Source: Lithobates sylvaticus (lineage: Eukaryota; Chordata; Amphibia; Anura; Ranidae). Taken from it: a DNA stretch of 64,000 nucleotides. The translations under genes were made by a program, and so were the position numbers. Positions 21,337 to 32,910 of the stretch are shown in pieces. The stretch is taken from NCBI GenBank assembly GCA_028564925.1, contig CM053027.1:237479713-237543712 (forward strand). Reading direction: 5' to 3'. Positions within the stretch are counted from its first letter, which is position 1. Each line of letters opens with the position of its first letter. Below the pieces are notes generated by a model. It was not told the DNA's origin, made no database searches, and was given only the letters and a program-made list of their open reading frames with translations.

Positions 21337-22756
21337 GTGTAGCACTACTTTGCAAGATGTGAGAAGTTCAAGTTCATTGACAGGTTTGGAGGTCTGAAAC
21401 AGGTCGATAATGATATGCCCATCAATTGTGGCCATGTGACAGGTGGTTTTTGTCCCCTCAATGCCAACTCTTTGTCAGAAGTGCTTTAGTCCCAAATACA
21501 GAGCAAGAGAGAGTGCAAGGAAGTGGCAGCTAGGTATAGCTATCTGTTCTGTTGTCAGGGACATACAAGTGCCAGTTGTCAAGCTAATTAAAGTGCACAT
21601 AAATATGCACATGGACAGACTAATGCACATGCATGCGGACATATTCAAGAATCAGCATGTGCACTGCCGCCAAGTTGACTATTTAAACTTGAACTTTGCC
21701 AAATGTCTTGCTCCTATGATCCTAATCTTGATCCTGGTACCCATTCTGATCCCATTACTGAACCAGCTTTTACCTGACCTGCTTTCGGGTTCCCCTGGTC
21801 TGCTTATGTCTGCTGTTTATCTTCACTATCAACTTCAGCTTGGACTATTGAGCAGGCTTCTGCTCAGTGAATTTGTGCCTCTGCTTGTTCCTGATGACTT
21901 TGTGTCTTTCCACTTGGCTGTCAATAGATCCAGCTTGAGACCTGACTCCACCCGTACTTGGCACATACAGTACATGGATCACTACCAGCTGTGTGCCTGC
22001 TCAACTGATACCAGCTCTCTCAAGTTCCAGCCTATAGTGTTTGTGACAGTAGTCACTTTGGGTGGGGGGTTGTGCAACTCAGCTTACCTTGGAGAGCTCT
22101 GGAAACTCAGTGTCCAGCTTCCCCGGCCCCGCTTATGGGTAAATCGCCCTGTGTCCATTAGGGGCACAGGGTGAACGAGAATCCCGCTATGATCTGTGCT
22201 AGTCGGACTCGCTGTACAGCCACACTAGAATGTTGTATATATATATGTATATATTGTGTGTTGTCTCATGCTGTTGGACTCTTTGCTGGGATCATTTGGG
22301 GGTGTGGTTGTATTCCATTGTTTTATTGTGTCTGTCTGCCTTGGAAGAAAAGTATATGTAGCGGTCATAATCCTCGATGGGGCGGCCTTGACTTTTGGGC
22401 TTACCAGTTACCTCCGCTTGGCTTGTTCCTCCAGATCTAGGGGTTCCCAGAGTTAGTACCCAACGACTTTGGACGCTGACACCATAAAAGTCCTTTAGAA
22501 AGGTTTTTATTTGCAGGGGTATCATCCAGCAGACACAGTCTCATGTGGGAACACATGTGGGAACAGAGGTTAAGGGGGAAGAAACTCAGGCACCTTGAAC
22601 TGCGGACTATTAGGAAGTCTATAATGCAAACCCAGAGAGTAGCCACTCGCAGCTGGGCGCTTCAAAGCTGAACAAATCTCTAGCCAGAGATTATGGCAGT
22701 CAGCACTTAAATTCCGAACTTGCAAAGTCTCTGACCTTGAAGAAAGTTGCAATCAA
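21337..22756. other. Unassigned 1.4 kb
   Basis: Contains a 243-codon open frame (21443-22174, plus) with hydrophobic leucine-rich stretches but no motif I recognise; codon 1 is chosen only because it is the first ATG. A short alternating TA tract lies at 22233-22260. The stretch could be part of a retroelement leader, but nothing decides it. No host gene feature is visible. Confidence 0.3.
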
Positions 22757-23375
22757 AGTGAAAAAAGACACAAGTCCATCTAGTTCAATCAACAGAAGGG
22801 AAAAAAAACATACAATCCTATATTTACAAACATATACCTACAGTTGATCCAGAAGAAGGCAAAAAAAAAAAAAAAACACAAGAAAGCGGGATCCAATTTG
22901 CTTCAGCAGGGGTAAAAAAATCCTCCCTGATCCTCCAAGAGGCAATCGGAAATTCCCTGGATCAACTTTACCTTTAAATATTAGTATCCGGTAATATTAT
23001 GTGTATCTAGGAAAGAATCCAGGCCTTTCGTAAAACAATCTACTGAGCTGGCCAGAATCACCTCTTGAGGGAGTCTATTCCACATTTTTACAGCTCTTAC
23101 TGTGAAAAAGCCTTTCTGTATTTGGATATGAAATCTCTTTTCCTCCAGATGTAAAGAGTGCCCCCTTGTCCTCTGTGATGACCTTAAAGTGAATAACTCA
23201 ACACCAAGTTTGCTATATGTATTTATACATGTTGATCATATCTCACTTATGTATTTATACATAAAAAATATAGTAAAAATATAGTAGAGATAAGGGTTAT
23301 ATCGACCACTCGACCACTTATGTATTTATACATGTTGATCATATCCCCCTCAATCTCCTCTTCTCAGAAGAAGAG
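22757..23375 (-). mobile_element. CR1 LINE 3' fragment, rearranged
   Basis: Matches the CR1 at 63020-64000 in order and wording, including the 3' leader AAAAAAGACACAAGTCCATC, the GATCCAGAAGAAGGC block and the coding block around CTTACTGTGAAAAAGCCTTTCTG. Translated on the minus strand it encodes the C-terminal part of the CR1 reverse transcriptase (KGFFTVRAVKMWN-like). It is 5'-truncated and locally scrambled near 23240-23335, where TTATGTATTTATAC recurs. Confidence 0.75.
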
Positions 23376-23649
23376 GTACAGGAAGTCATTAAGAACCTCA
23401 GAAACTATAAAAAAATATAGTAAAAATATAGTAGAGAATTGTGGGTTTTATGAAGTGGTGCCTTGTTGAGCGGCTCTCTGCTTTCCAGTATAGGGTTAAT
23501 AGATAGCTATATAAAAAGATGTAAAGATTATCAAAACACTATCTGTGTAAACATCTCATATGTAATAAGAGATCTTTATTCTCCCAACTTGTGTAATAGG
23601 ATGTATAAACTGTTTATAGATGGAAAAATAAATAAAGAATAAATAAAAA

Positions 23650-23795
23650 TAATAAAAAAAGAACCTCAGAAACTCAACGGCACGATGCCACACATATGGT
23701 GGGAATGCCCCGGAATACACCCTTTCTGGAAAAAATTATTCAATTTAATCGATAAGCTTGTGGGAAAATAAAATACTTTTAAATAAAAAAAAATA
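23650..23795 (+). mobile_element. L1 ORF2 C-terminal scrap
   Basis: Translates as MPHIWWECPGIHPFWKKLF, matching the HIWWECPKIKKFWKQIL segment of the L1 ORF2 at 721-4286. Ends in an A/T-rich tail at 23780-23805. Duplicated at 26300-26430. Too short to carry function. Confidence 0.65.
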
Positions 23796-23974
23796 ATAAT
23801 AATAATCTTGACCTATGAGGTCAAGGTCCATAAGGAGTAGGAGGTGGCGGTGGAGGAGGACGAGGTAGCCAACACTGGTTTTTGTTTTAAAATTTTTGTT
23901 TTTAAATTAGGGTACAAAAGAGTGAGAAAGATCCAAAATACAACTATGGCTGGGTAAGGCCTGTTATGTGTCGA

Positions 23975-24268
23975 ATTCTGTCCCCCGTCGGATATTGTCC
24001 GCCCTGTACTGCGCTTGCACAGTACGTAGGACAAGGGGATTCCGAAAACCTCCAAAGACGAACGGCTCCTGTGCGGTGAGTCCAGGTTCAAGCCCCACCA
24101 TCCGAGGTTCAAGCCGAGCAAAGCGAGCTACCGTATGTCCACTTGGATGGTGGGGCAGGCGCCGTTCATCTTCAGAGATTTTCGGAATCTCCTTGTCCTA
24201 CGTACTGCGCAAGTGCTGCGCCTGCGCAGTACGGGGGCGGACACTATGCGATGGCCGGACAGTTTTTG
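23975..24268. mobile_element. Foldback MITE inside hAT 3' end
   Basis: Left half CTGTCCCCCGTCGGATATTG... and right half ...CACTATGCGATGGCCGGACAG are inverted copies over about 90 bases, with GTACTGCGC, CGTAGGACAAGG and GATTCCG or their complements in mirrored order. The unit-2 counterpart (about 26650-26788) has lost the centre, an internal deletion of roughly 130 bases between the arms. Confidence 0.65.
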
Positions 24269-24289
24269 TCAGAACACCGGTATACATGT

Positions 24290-26100
24290 CTATTCTGCAC
24301 AAGGTACGGACAAGTCCTGTGGGATCCATGCCTGGTTCATTTTAATGAACGTGAGCTTGTCCACATTGGCTCTGGACAGGCAGCTGCGCTTGTCTGTGAT
24401 AACGCCCCCTGCCGTGCTAAATACACGTTCAGATAATACACTGGCTGCAGGGCAGGCCAGCACCTCCAAGGCGTAAAGGGCAAGCTCAGGGCATGTGCCC
24501 AATTTGGAGACCCAGAAGTTGAAGGGGGCAGACCCGTCATTCAGTACGTGTAGGCGTGTGCACACATACTGCTCCACCATGTTGGGGAAATGCTGCCTCC
24601 TGCTAAGACGTTCCATCTCAGCTGGTGGTGCTGGTTGTTGTGGCGTGCTGACAAAGCTTTTCCACATTTGGGCCATGCTAACCCTGCCTTCTGAGCTGCT
24701 GGTGGTGCCCTGGCTGCATTGGCGACCTCTTCCTCCTCCTCTGCCTTCGCCTTGTGCTTCCACCGTACCCCCGATGTCAGGTGGGAATGCCACCAGCAGC
24801 GCGTCTACCAGCATGCGCTTGTACTCGCGCATCTTACGATCACGCTCCAGTGAGGGAATTAAGGATGGTACGTTGTCCTTGTAACGGGGATGCAGCAGCA
24901 TGGTCACCTAGTAATCAGCACCAGTTAGAATGTGGGCAACTCGGCAGTCATTGCGGAGACACTGCAGCATGTAATCGCTCATGTGTGCCAGCCTGCCCAG
25001 AGGCAACTAAAAGCTGTCCTCTGTGGGAGGTGTATCGTCTGTGTCCTCTGTATCCCCCCAGCCACACACCAGTGATGGCCATGAGCTGGTCTGGGTGCCG
25101 CCCTGCTGTGAACATGGTTCCACCTCCTCCATCTCCTCCTCCTCATCCTCCAGAACTGTGCCCTTGCTGGACAATTGTGTACCTGGCGTTTGTTGGTGCA
25201 GGAACCCACCTTCGTAGCCACTTGTGAATGACTGCCCTGAAAGCCTTGGAAATGATCCCTCTTCCTCCTGTGCCACATCCTCTTCCATCATCGCCATCTC
25301 CTTTTTCAAGGAGGCATAGAACTGGGATAGTAATGCTGAGAACGGCGTCATCGGCACTGGCCATGTTGGCGGAGTACCCGAAACAGTGCAACAAGGCACA
25401 TAGGTCTCGTTTGGAGGCCCAGTTATTGGTGGTGAAGTGGTGCTTTTCCGCAAAGCGACTCACACGTGCGTGCTGCAGCTGATACTCCACTATCGCCTGC
25501 TGCTGCTCGGACAGTCTGGCCAGCATGTGCAAGGTGGACTTCCACCTTGTGGGCACGTCACATATGAGGCGGTGAGCTGGAAGGCCGAAGGTACGCTGCA
25601 GCGCTGATAGGCAAGCAGCAGCAGGGTGAGAACGTCAAAATTGCGCACAGACGGCCTGCACTTTCTGCAGCAGCTCTGGCATATCGGGGTAATCTTTAAG
25701 GAACCTCTGGACCACCAAGTTCAGCACATGCGCCAGGCAAGGGATGTGCGTCAAACCGGCTAGGCCCAGAGCTGCTACAAGATTTCGCCCATTATCGCAC
25801 ACCACCAGGCCGGGCTTGAGGCTCACTGCCACCAACCACTCATCGGTCTGTTGTTCCATGTCCCTCCACAACTCCTGCGCAGTGTGGGTATTTTCCCCCA
25901 AACAGGAAAGTTTTAAAACTGCCTGCTGTCGTTTACCCCTGGCTGTGCTGAAGTTGGTGGTGAAGGTGTTATGCTGACCGGATGAGGAGGCGGTAGAGGA
26001 AGAGGAAGCAGAGTAAAAGGAGTTAGCAACAGGAGGCAAACTGATGCGCCCTGCAATCCTCGGTGGTGGAAGGACATGCGCCAAACTGCTATCCACCTTA
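24290..26100 (-). pseudogene. hAT (BED-type) transposase, duplicated 3' half
   Basis: C-terminal half of a hAT transposase. It contains CDNGRNLVAALGLAG with HIPCLAHVLNLVVQ (near 25735-25810), PTRWKSTLHML (near 25530), the LHPRYKDNVPSL block (near 24870-24900) and the hAT dimerisation domain CPAASVLSERVFSTAGGV with SRANVDKLTFIK (24330-24460). An in-frame TAG at 24910-24908 precedes VTMLLHPRYKD; the identical stop occurs in unit 2, so it predates the duplication. The BED finger and first catalytic aspartate are missing because the unit breaks off at 26100. Confidence 0.85.
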
Positions 26101-28586
26101 GGCTCTCTCCTTTCCAGTATAGGGTTAATAGATAGCTATATAAAAAGAAGTAAAGATTATCAAAACACTATCTGTGTAAACATCTCATATGTAATAAGAG
26201 ATCTTTATTCTCCCAACTTGTGTAATAGGATGTATAAACTGTTTATAGATGGAAAAATAAATAAAGAATAAATAAAAAAAATAAAAAAAGAACCTCAGAA
26301 ACTCAACGGCACGATGCCACACATATGGTGGGAATGCCCCGGAATACACCCTTTCTGGAAAAAAATATTCTATTTAATCGATAAGCTTGTGGGAAAATAA
26401 AATACTTTGAAATAAAAAAAAAAATAATAATAATCTTGACCTAGGAGGACAAGGTCCATATGGAGTAGGAGGTTGAGGTGGCGGTGGATGTGGCGGTGTA
26501 GGTGGAAGTGGCGGTGGAGGAGGACGAGGTAGTCAACACTGGTTTTTGTTTTTAATTTTTTGTAATTTTTTGTTTTTAAATTAGGGTACAAAAGAGTGAG
26601 AAAGATCCAAAATACAACTATGGCTGGGTAAGGCCTGTTATGTGTCGAATTCTGTCCCCCGTCGGATAGTGTCCGCCCTGTACTGCACTTGCACAGTACG
26701 TAGGACAAGGGGATTCCGAAAACCTCCAAAGACGAACGGCTGCCTGCGCAGTACGGGGTGGACACTATCCGATGGCCGGACAGTTTTTGTCAAAACACCG
26801 GTATACATGTCTATTCTGCACAAGGTACGGACAAGTCCTGTGGGATCCATGCCTGGTTCATTTTAATGAACGTGAGCTTGTCCACATTGGCTCTGGACAG
26901 GCAACTGCGCTTGTCTGTGATAACGCCCCCCTGCCGTGCTAAATACACGTTCAAATAATACACTGGCTGCAGGGCAGGCCAGCACCTCCAAGGCGTAAAG
27001 GGCAAGCTCAGGGCATGTGCCCAATTTGGAGACCCAGAAGTTGAAGGGGGCAGGCCCGTCATTCAGTACGTGTAGGCGTGTGCACACATACTGCTCCACC
27101 ATGTTGGGGAAATGCTGCCTCCTGCTAAGACGTTCCATCTCAGCTGGTGGTGCTGGTTGTTGTGGCGTGCTGACAAAGCTTTTCCACATTTGGGCCATGC
27201 TAACCCTGCCTTCTGAGCTGCTGGTGGTGCCCTGGCTGCGTTGGCGACCTCTTCCTCCTCCTCTGCCTTCGCCTTGTGCTTCCACCGTACCCCCGATGTC
27301 AGGTGGGAATGCCACCAGCAGCGCGTCTACCAGCGTGCGCTTGTACTCGCGCATCTTACGATCACGATCCAGTGAGGGAATTAAGGATGGTACGTTGTCC
27401 TTGTAACGGGGATGCAGCAGCATGGTCACCTAGTAATCAGCACCAGTTAGAATGTGGGCAACTCGGCAGTCGTTGCGGAGACACTGCAGCATGTAATTGC
27501 TCATGTGTGCCAGGCTGCCCAGAGGCAACTAAAAGCTGTCCTCTGTGGGAGGTGTATCGTCTGTGTCCTCTGTATCCCCCCAGCCACGCACCAGTGATGG
27601 CCATGAGCTGGTCTGGGTGCCGCCCTGCTGTGAACATGGTTCCACCTCCTCCATCTCCTCCTCCTCATCCTCCAGAACTGTGCCCTTGCTGGACAATTGT
27701 GTACCTGGCGTTTGTTGGTGCAGGAACCCACCTTCGTAGCCACTTGTGAATGACTGCCCTGAAAGCCTTGGAAATGATCCCTCTTCCTCCTGTGCCACAT
27801 CCTCTTCCATCATCGCCATCTCCTTTTTCAAGGAGGCATAGAACTGGGATAGTAACGCATCATCGGCACTGGCCATGTTGGCGGAGTACCCGAAACAGTG
27901 CAACAAGGCACATAGGTCTCGTTTGGAGGACCAGTTATTGGTGGTGAAGTGGTGCTGTTCCGCAGAGTCTCTCCACTATCGCCTGCTGCTTCTCGGACAG
28001 TCTGGCCAGCATGTGCAAGGTGGAGTTCCACCTTGTGGGCACGTCACATATGAGGCGGTGAGCTGGAAGGTCGAAGGTACGCTGCAGCGCTGATAGGCGA
28101 GCAGCAGCAGGGTGAGAACGTCAAAAGTGCGCACAGACGGCCCGCACTTTCTGCAGCAGCTCTGGCATATCGGGGTACTTTTTAAGGAACCTCTGGACCA
28201 CCAAGTTCAGCACATGCGCCAGGCAAGGGATGTGCGTCAAACCGGCTAGGCCCAGAGCTGCTAAAAGATTTCGCCCATTATCGCACACCACCAGGCCGGG
28301 CTTGAGGCTCACTGCCACCAACCACTCATCGGTCTGTTGTTCCATGTCCCTCCACAACTCCTGCGCGGTGTGGGTATTTTCCCCCAAGCAGGAAAGTTTT
28401 AAAACTGCCTGCTGTCGTTTACCCCTGGCTGTGCTGAAGTTGGTGGTGAAGGTGTTATGCTGACCGGATGAGGAGGCGGTAGAGGAAGAGGAAGCGGAGT
28501 AAAAGGAGTTAGCAACAGGAGGCAAACTGAAGCGCCCTGCAATCCTCGGTGGTGAAAGGACATGCGCCAAACTGCTATCCGCCTCA
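26101..28586. repeat. Tandem duplication in hAT region, unit 2
   Basis: Second unit; continuous on its right with the 5' half of the hAT gene (GCCTCAGGCCCAGCC at 28581), so it retains the ancestral right junction. Compared with unit 1 it has an extra GGTGG-rich stretch (26470-26510) and a shortened foldback MITE. Confidence 0.85.
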
Positions 28587-29817
28587 GGCCCAGCCGCCAC
28601 TGCATTTACCCAGTGTGCTGTTAGGGAGATATAACGTCCCTGACCGTGCTTACTGGTCCACGCATCCGTAGTTAGGTGGATCTTGCCACAGATGGCGTTG
28701 CGCAGTGCACACCTGATTTTGTCCCCCACTTGGTTGTGCAGGGAAGGGATGGCTCGCCTGGAAAAGTAGTGGCGGCTGGGCACGACGTACTTTGGGACAG
28801 CCAATGCCATCAGGCTTTTAAAACTCTGCGTCTCCACCAGACAGAATGACAGCATTTCAAAGGCCAGGAATTTTGAAATGCTGGCATTCAGGGCCAGGGA
28901 TCGCCGGTGGGTAGGGGGGTACTTCCTCTTCCACTCCAGTGTTTGGGAGATAGAGAGCTGAATGCTTCCATGGGACATTGTGGAGATGGTTGGTGACCCA
29001 GGTGGTAGTGTTGCTGGCAGATCCTCTGTTTGCGGGTTGGCAGGTGCCACTGTCACTACAGAGGTGGATGAAGAGGCCGAGACTGCAGCAGAAGAGGAAA
29101 CAGGAGGAGCCAGAGACTAGACATGGGAACTGTCAAAAAATGTGTTTCGTTTCGTTTCGTTCCGTTTCGTATATTAAAAAATTCGTAATTCGTGTATGAA
29201 ATTCGAAATACGAATTTCGTACGAATCTTAATTTTTTTTTCGAATCGTTACGAATCGTTAGTAAAGTTATGAATCGTTACGAATCGTTAACGTGGCTAAT
29301 GAATTGTCGGTTCTCGTAACACAGAGAACAATTCGAATCCAACTACAAATATCGAATTTCAATTTCAAGTTACGAATCGTTACGAATCGTTACGAATCGT
29401 TACGAATCGTTACTAAATCCAACTACAAATATCGAATTTCAACTAATATGAAAGTAATTATAATAGCGGATATAACGAATGCTTCGAATGATTCGAATGA
29501 ATTTGAGATTCAGTATATCTAATATAGAGAACTGTTCCTGCACAAAGTGTCATTTTTGCAGGAAAAAAAGCTATTTAAAATCACTCGCGGCTAATGAAAT
29601 GTCGGCTCTGTAACACAGAGAACAGTCATTCATTGATAAAAAATCTCTCTCCTTCCGGCATCTTTTTCCATCTTCTTCTTCCTCCGATCCGCTTCTTCTT
29701 GCTCCAGTCTTCTCGTCCTTCTCGTCCGGCATCTTCTTCCATGGCGTCGGTGTCTGTTCTCGGGCCGCTCCTCGCAATGGGAGGCTCCCGCTGTGTGAGG
29801 CTTCGTTTCGTCTGACA

Positions 29818-29950
29818 GGTCTTTTATAACGGAGGGCACCTGGTGACCCCGCCCCCCTCTGACGCACGGGGACATCATGGGGAATTCCCTATGGCTTTCC
29901 CCATGACGTCAGGGGGGCGGGGTCACCAGGTGCCCTCCGTTATAAAAGAA
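29818..29950. repeat. Large palindrome in foldback element
   Basis: TCTTTTATAACGGAGGGCAC... at 29820 is mirrored by ...GTGCCCTCCGTTATAAAAGA ending near 29949. Arms are about 45 bases with few mismatches, around a centre near 29885 (GGAATTCC). Each arm includes GGTGACCCCGCCCCCCT or its complement. It would fold into a long hairpin. Confidence 0.8.
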
Positions 29951-30065
29951 GATGCCGGAAGGAGAAGATGAAGAAACCGAAGTATGAAGAAAGGAAGAAG
30001 GAAGACCAGAAGAAAGAAGATTTTAATAAAGGAATTGTCAAAGACCGTCTCCTGTAATTTTAACC

Positions 30066-30600
30066 ATTTTTGTCACTTTTTTGGTGAAATGGTAGGGGTA
30101 CTTTTGTACCCCCTTACCATTTCACACAGGGGGGGGGGGGGGGATCTTGGGGTCCCCTTGTTAAAGGGGGCTTCCAGATTCCGATAAGCCCCCCGCCCGC
30201 AGACCCCCACAACCACCGGCCAGGGTTGTGGGGATGAGGCCCTTGTCCTCATCAACATGGGGACAAGGTGCTTTGGGGGTCTCAGACCCCCAAAGCACCC
30301 TCCCAATGTTGAGGGCATGTGGCCTGGTACGGTTCAGGTGGGAGGGGGGGCCGCTCTCGTCCCCCCCTCTTTTCCTGCGACCTGCCAGGTTGCGTGCTCG
30401 GATAAGGGTCTGGTATGGATTTTGAGGGGGACCCCACGCCATTTTTTTTTTTTTTGCCGGGGTTCCCCTTAAAATCCACCCCAGACCTGAAGGGTCTGGT
30501 ATGGATATTGGGGGGACCCCACGCCATTTTTAATTTTTTTTTGGCTGGGGTCCCCCTTAATATCCATACCAGACCTAAGGGCCTGGTTTTTTTTTTTTTT
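30066..30600. repeat. GC-rich shared module
   Basis: Contains GGTAGGGGTAC, CCGATAAGCCCCCCGCCCGC, GGCCAGGGTTGTGGGG, CATCAACATGGGGACAAGG and CCAGACCTGAAGGGTCTGG. The same phrases in the same order lie at 17440-17800, and partly at 18330-18640, within elements that have different termini. Open frames across it are compositional artefacts. Confidence 0.75.
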
Positions 30601-32159
30601 TTATATCAATAAATGTTTGTTCAATTCATTTGCCGGCAATAGTGATTTTAAATAGCTTTTTTTTCCTGCAAAAATGACACTTTGTCATTCGAATCATTCA
30701 AATTCATTCAAAATCATTCGTTATATCCGCTATAATAATTTCTTTCGAATTAGTTGAAATTCGACATTGGTAGTTGGATTCGAATAATTTGGAGCTGAAA
30801 TTCGTAAACGGAATTTTTCCTGCAAAAATGACACTTTGTCATTCGAATCATTCAAATCCATTCAAATTCATTCGAAATTCATTGAAATCATTCGTTATAT
30901 CCGCTATAATAATTTCTTTCATATTAGTTGAAATTCGATATTTGGTAGTCGGATTCGAATAAATTTGGCAATGAAATTCGTAAACGGAATTTCGTATTCC
31001 GTACGGAATTCGTATTAGAAAAAATTTGTACTACGGATTTGTAAATTCGTACGAATTTCGAAAAATTTGTACGAATTACGAAAAATTCGTACGAATTACG
31101 AATTCGTACGAAACTAATCGCACATGTCTACCAGAGACCTTTCTTGGTTTTTGAGGTGTCTACTCCACTGCAGCTCGTGCTTTGCACTTAGATGCCTGGT
31201 CATGCAGGTTGTACTCAGGTTGAGAACGTTTATGCCTCGCTTCAGGCTCTGATTGCACAGCGTGCAAACCACTCGTGTCTTGTCATCAGCACATTGTCTG
31301 AAGAACTGCCACGCTAGGGAACTCCTTGGACCTGGCTTTGGTGTGCTCAGTCCCTTGCTGCGTTGGGCAGTAGCAGGCGTACTGTCTAGGGGATGGACGC
31401 TCCGCTTTTGCACCCTGCTCCCTCTTCTGCTGTGCTGGTGGCTTCGTGTGACCACCGCCTCTTCCTCCGAACTACACTGGTCACCTGCATGACGTTTATT
31501 CCATGTGGGGTCGAGGACCTCATCGTCCTCCACATCATCTTCCACCCAGTCTTCATCCCTGCCCTCCTTGTCGGTCTGCACTATTGCGAAAGCAGCAGCA
31601 GTTGTCACCTGTGTTTCGTCATCATCCGAGACGTGCTGCGATGGTCCTCCCATGTACTCATCATGAAACATAAGTGGTTGGGCATCGGTGCACACAATCT
31701 CTTCCACTTCTGGGGCAGGGCTAGGTGGATGGCCCTGGGAAACCCTGCTAACAGAGTAATCAAAAAGCAGAAGAGATTACTGCATGATTTGGGGCTCAGA
31801 CTGCTTGGCTGATTTGCAAGGGGGTGAGGTGAAAGACTGATGGACATTGGCTGCAGGTGCCAACTCTGATCTTTCAGCAGGAGACTGGGTGGGAGACAAT
31901 GTGAAGGAACCGGAGGCACTGTCAGCAACCCAATCTACTATCGCCTGTACTTGTCCTGGCCTCAACATTCGTACAGCCGCATTAGGCCCAACCAAATACC
32001 GCTGCAGGCTCTGTCGCTTACTCACATCTGAGGAAGGTGTTTCACTTGTGCGTGTAGGTGGCACAGATCGACCACGTCCTCTCCCTGTAACAGGAGCTCC
32101 ACCAGCAGCACCACGACCGGAGCCACTTCTTTGACGTTCTCCTCATATTTCTCAAATTT

Positions 32160-32545
32160 AGGATCTTGCCCTAAATGGGTGTTTTTAGAATAGCAGAATA
32201 GAGCAACAGTATCTAAAGGGTGTATCTCACACCTACACATATGCAGAAAATGCTGTTCAAATTTTTTTTTTCCCGAATAGCAGAATAGAAGAACACTATC
32301 TAAATTGTGTATCTCACACATACAGATATGCAGAAAACACTGCAAAATATTTTTTTTGCCCTAAATGGGTGTTTTTGGAATAGCAGAAATGACCAACAGT
32401 ATCTAAAGGGTGTATGTCACACGTACAGATATGCAGAAAATGCTATTCAAAAAAAAAATTTTGCCCTTAATTTTTTTGTTTTAGAATACCAGAAATGACC
32501 AACAGTATCTAAAGGGTGTATCTCACTGTAACATATGCAGTGCTG
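32160..32545. repeat. ~100-bp tandem repeat, about 4 copies
   Basis: Units contain GCCCTAAATGGGTGTTTTT, GAATAGCAGAA, AACAGTATCTAAAGGGTGTA and ATATGCAGAAAA, starting near 32168, 32271, 32358 and 32462. The array lies upstream (in sense) of the BED-hAT coding region and is probably within its 5' non-coding end. Confidence 0.75.
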
Positions 32546-32910
32546 GTGCACTGAGCTTGCATAAAATGCCCACTGACGCCAACCTAACTAACAGACAGAT
32601 AAAAGTTTTCTTTCTCTGGCACTGGGCTCAGGGCAGTGTAAAAAGTTTGTGCACTGCACCCACACAAGAAAATCAAGATAGATCGCTGAGTAATTAGAAT
32701 AGATTTCTGAAGCAGGACTCCTATCTAATTCTCTCCCTCAAAACAGCAGCAGCCTTTCCCTACACTATCTATCTTTTCTCTGGCACTGGGCTCAGGGCAG
32801 TGTAAAAAGATTGTGCACTGCACCAACACAAGAAAATCAAGGTAGATCGCTGAGTAATTAGAATAGATTTCTGAATCAGGACTCCTATCTAAGTCTCTCC
32901 CTCAAAGCAG
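32546..32910. repeat. ~155-bp direct repeat next to gap
   Basis: CTCTGGCACTGGGCTCAGGG ... GTAATTAGAATAGATTTCTGA ... CTCTCCCTCAAA occurs at about 32615-32740 and 32773-32908. The second copy runs into the N gap, so the gap may reflect collapse of a longer array. Confidence 0.7.

Larger units (their letters stand above)
23472..26100. repeat. Tandem duplication in hAT region, unit 1
   Basis: Begins GGCTCTCTGCTTTCCAG and ends ATCCACCTTA at 26100; unit 2 starts GGCTCTCTCC at 26101. The unit carries L1 debris, a foldback MITE and the 3' half of a hAT transposase. Corresponding points differ by about 2520-2630 bases because indels have occurred within the units. Coding stretches are nearly identical. 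Confidence 0.85.
29118..31130. mobile_element. hAT foldback element, 2.0 kb, 8-bp TSD
   Basis: Ends TAGACATG... and ...CATGTCTA, flanked by exact CCAGAGAC at 29110-29117 and 31131-31138. The target lies in the coding sequence of the BED-hAT. Long A/T-rich sub-terminal inverted repeats (29430-29580 against 30640-30965) contain TCCAACTACAAATATCGAAT and its complement, and the right arm is itself present twice (30660-30790, 30817-30965). A 10-bp repeat CGAATCGTTA recurs at 29238-29420. The centre holds a palindrome (29818-29950) and the GC-rich module (30066-30600) also found in the 16507-18090 MITE. No protein is encoded. Confidence 0.87.
26811..32064 (-). pseudogene. BED-finger hAT transposase, interrupted
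   Basis: Almost complete hAT transposase gene, a cut-and-paste enzyme of the Ac/ZBED type. In sense order: a Ser/Pro-rich N terminus with QVQAIVDWVADS (32064-31777); an acidic stretch; a BED zinc finger CTLCNQSLKRG...TRHLSAKH (about 31180-31265); an insertion (29118-31130); IHLTTDAWTSKHGQGRY with the first catalytic Asp (28630-28695); CDNGRNLLAALGLAG...HIPCLAHVLN (28205-28300); PTRW-type region; LHPRYKDN; and the dimerisation domain ending in KMNQAWIPQDL (26811-27060). Breaks include the TAG at 27432-27430 and frameshifts near 26960 and 27830-28030. Function as a transposase is lost in this copy. Confidence 0.85.

Noticed and set aside
21443-22174. 243-codon plus-strand frame as a possible host gene
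   Set aside because: No domain, no splice context and repeats on all sides; kept only as an unassigned frame.
24979-25278. Histidine- and arginine-rich frames opposite or beside the hAT gene (also 27501-27800)
   Set aside because: They overlap the acidic linker of the hAT transposase in another frame and recur only because the region is duplicated.
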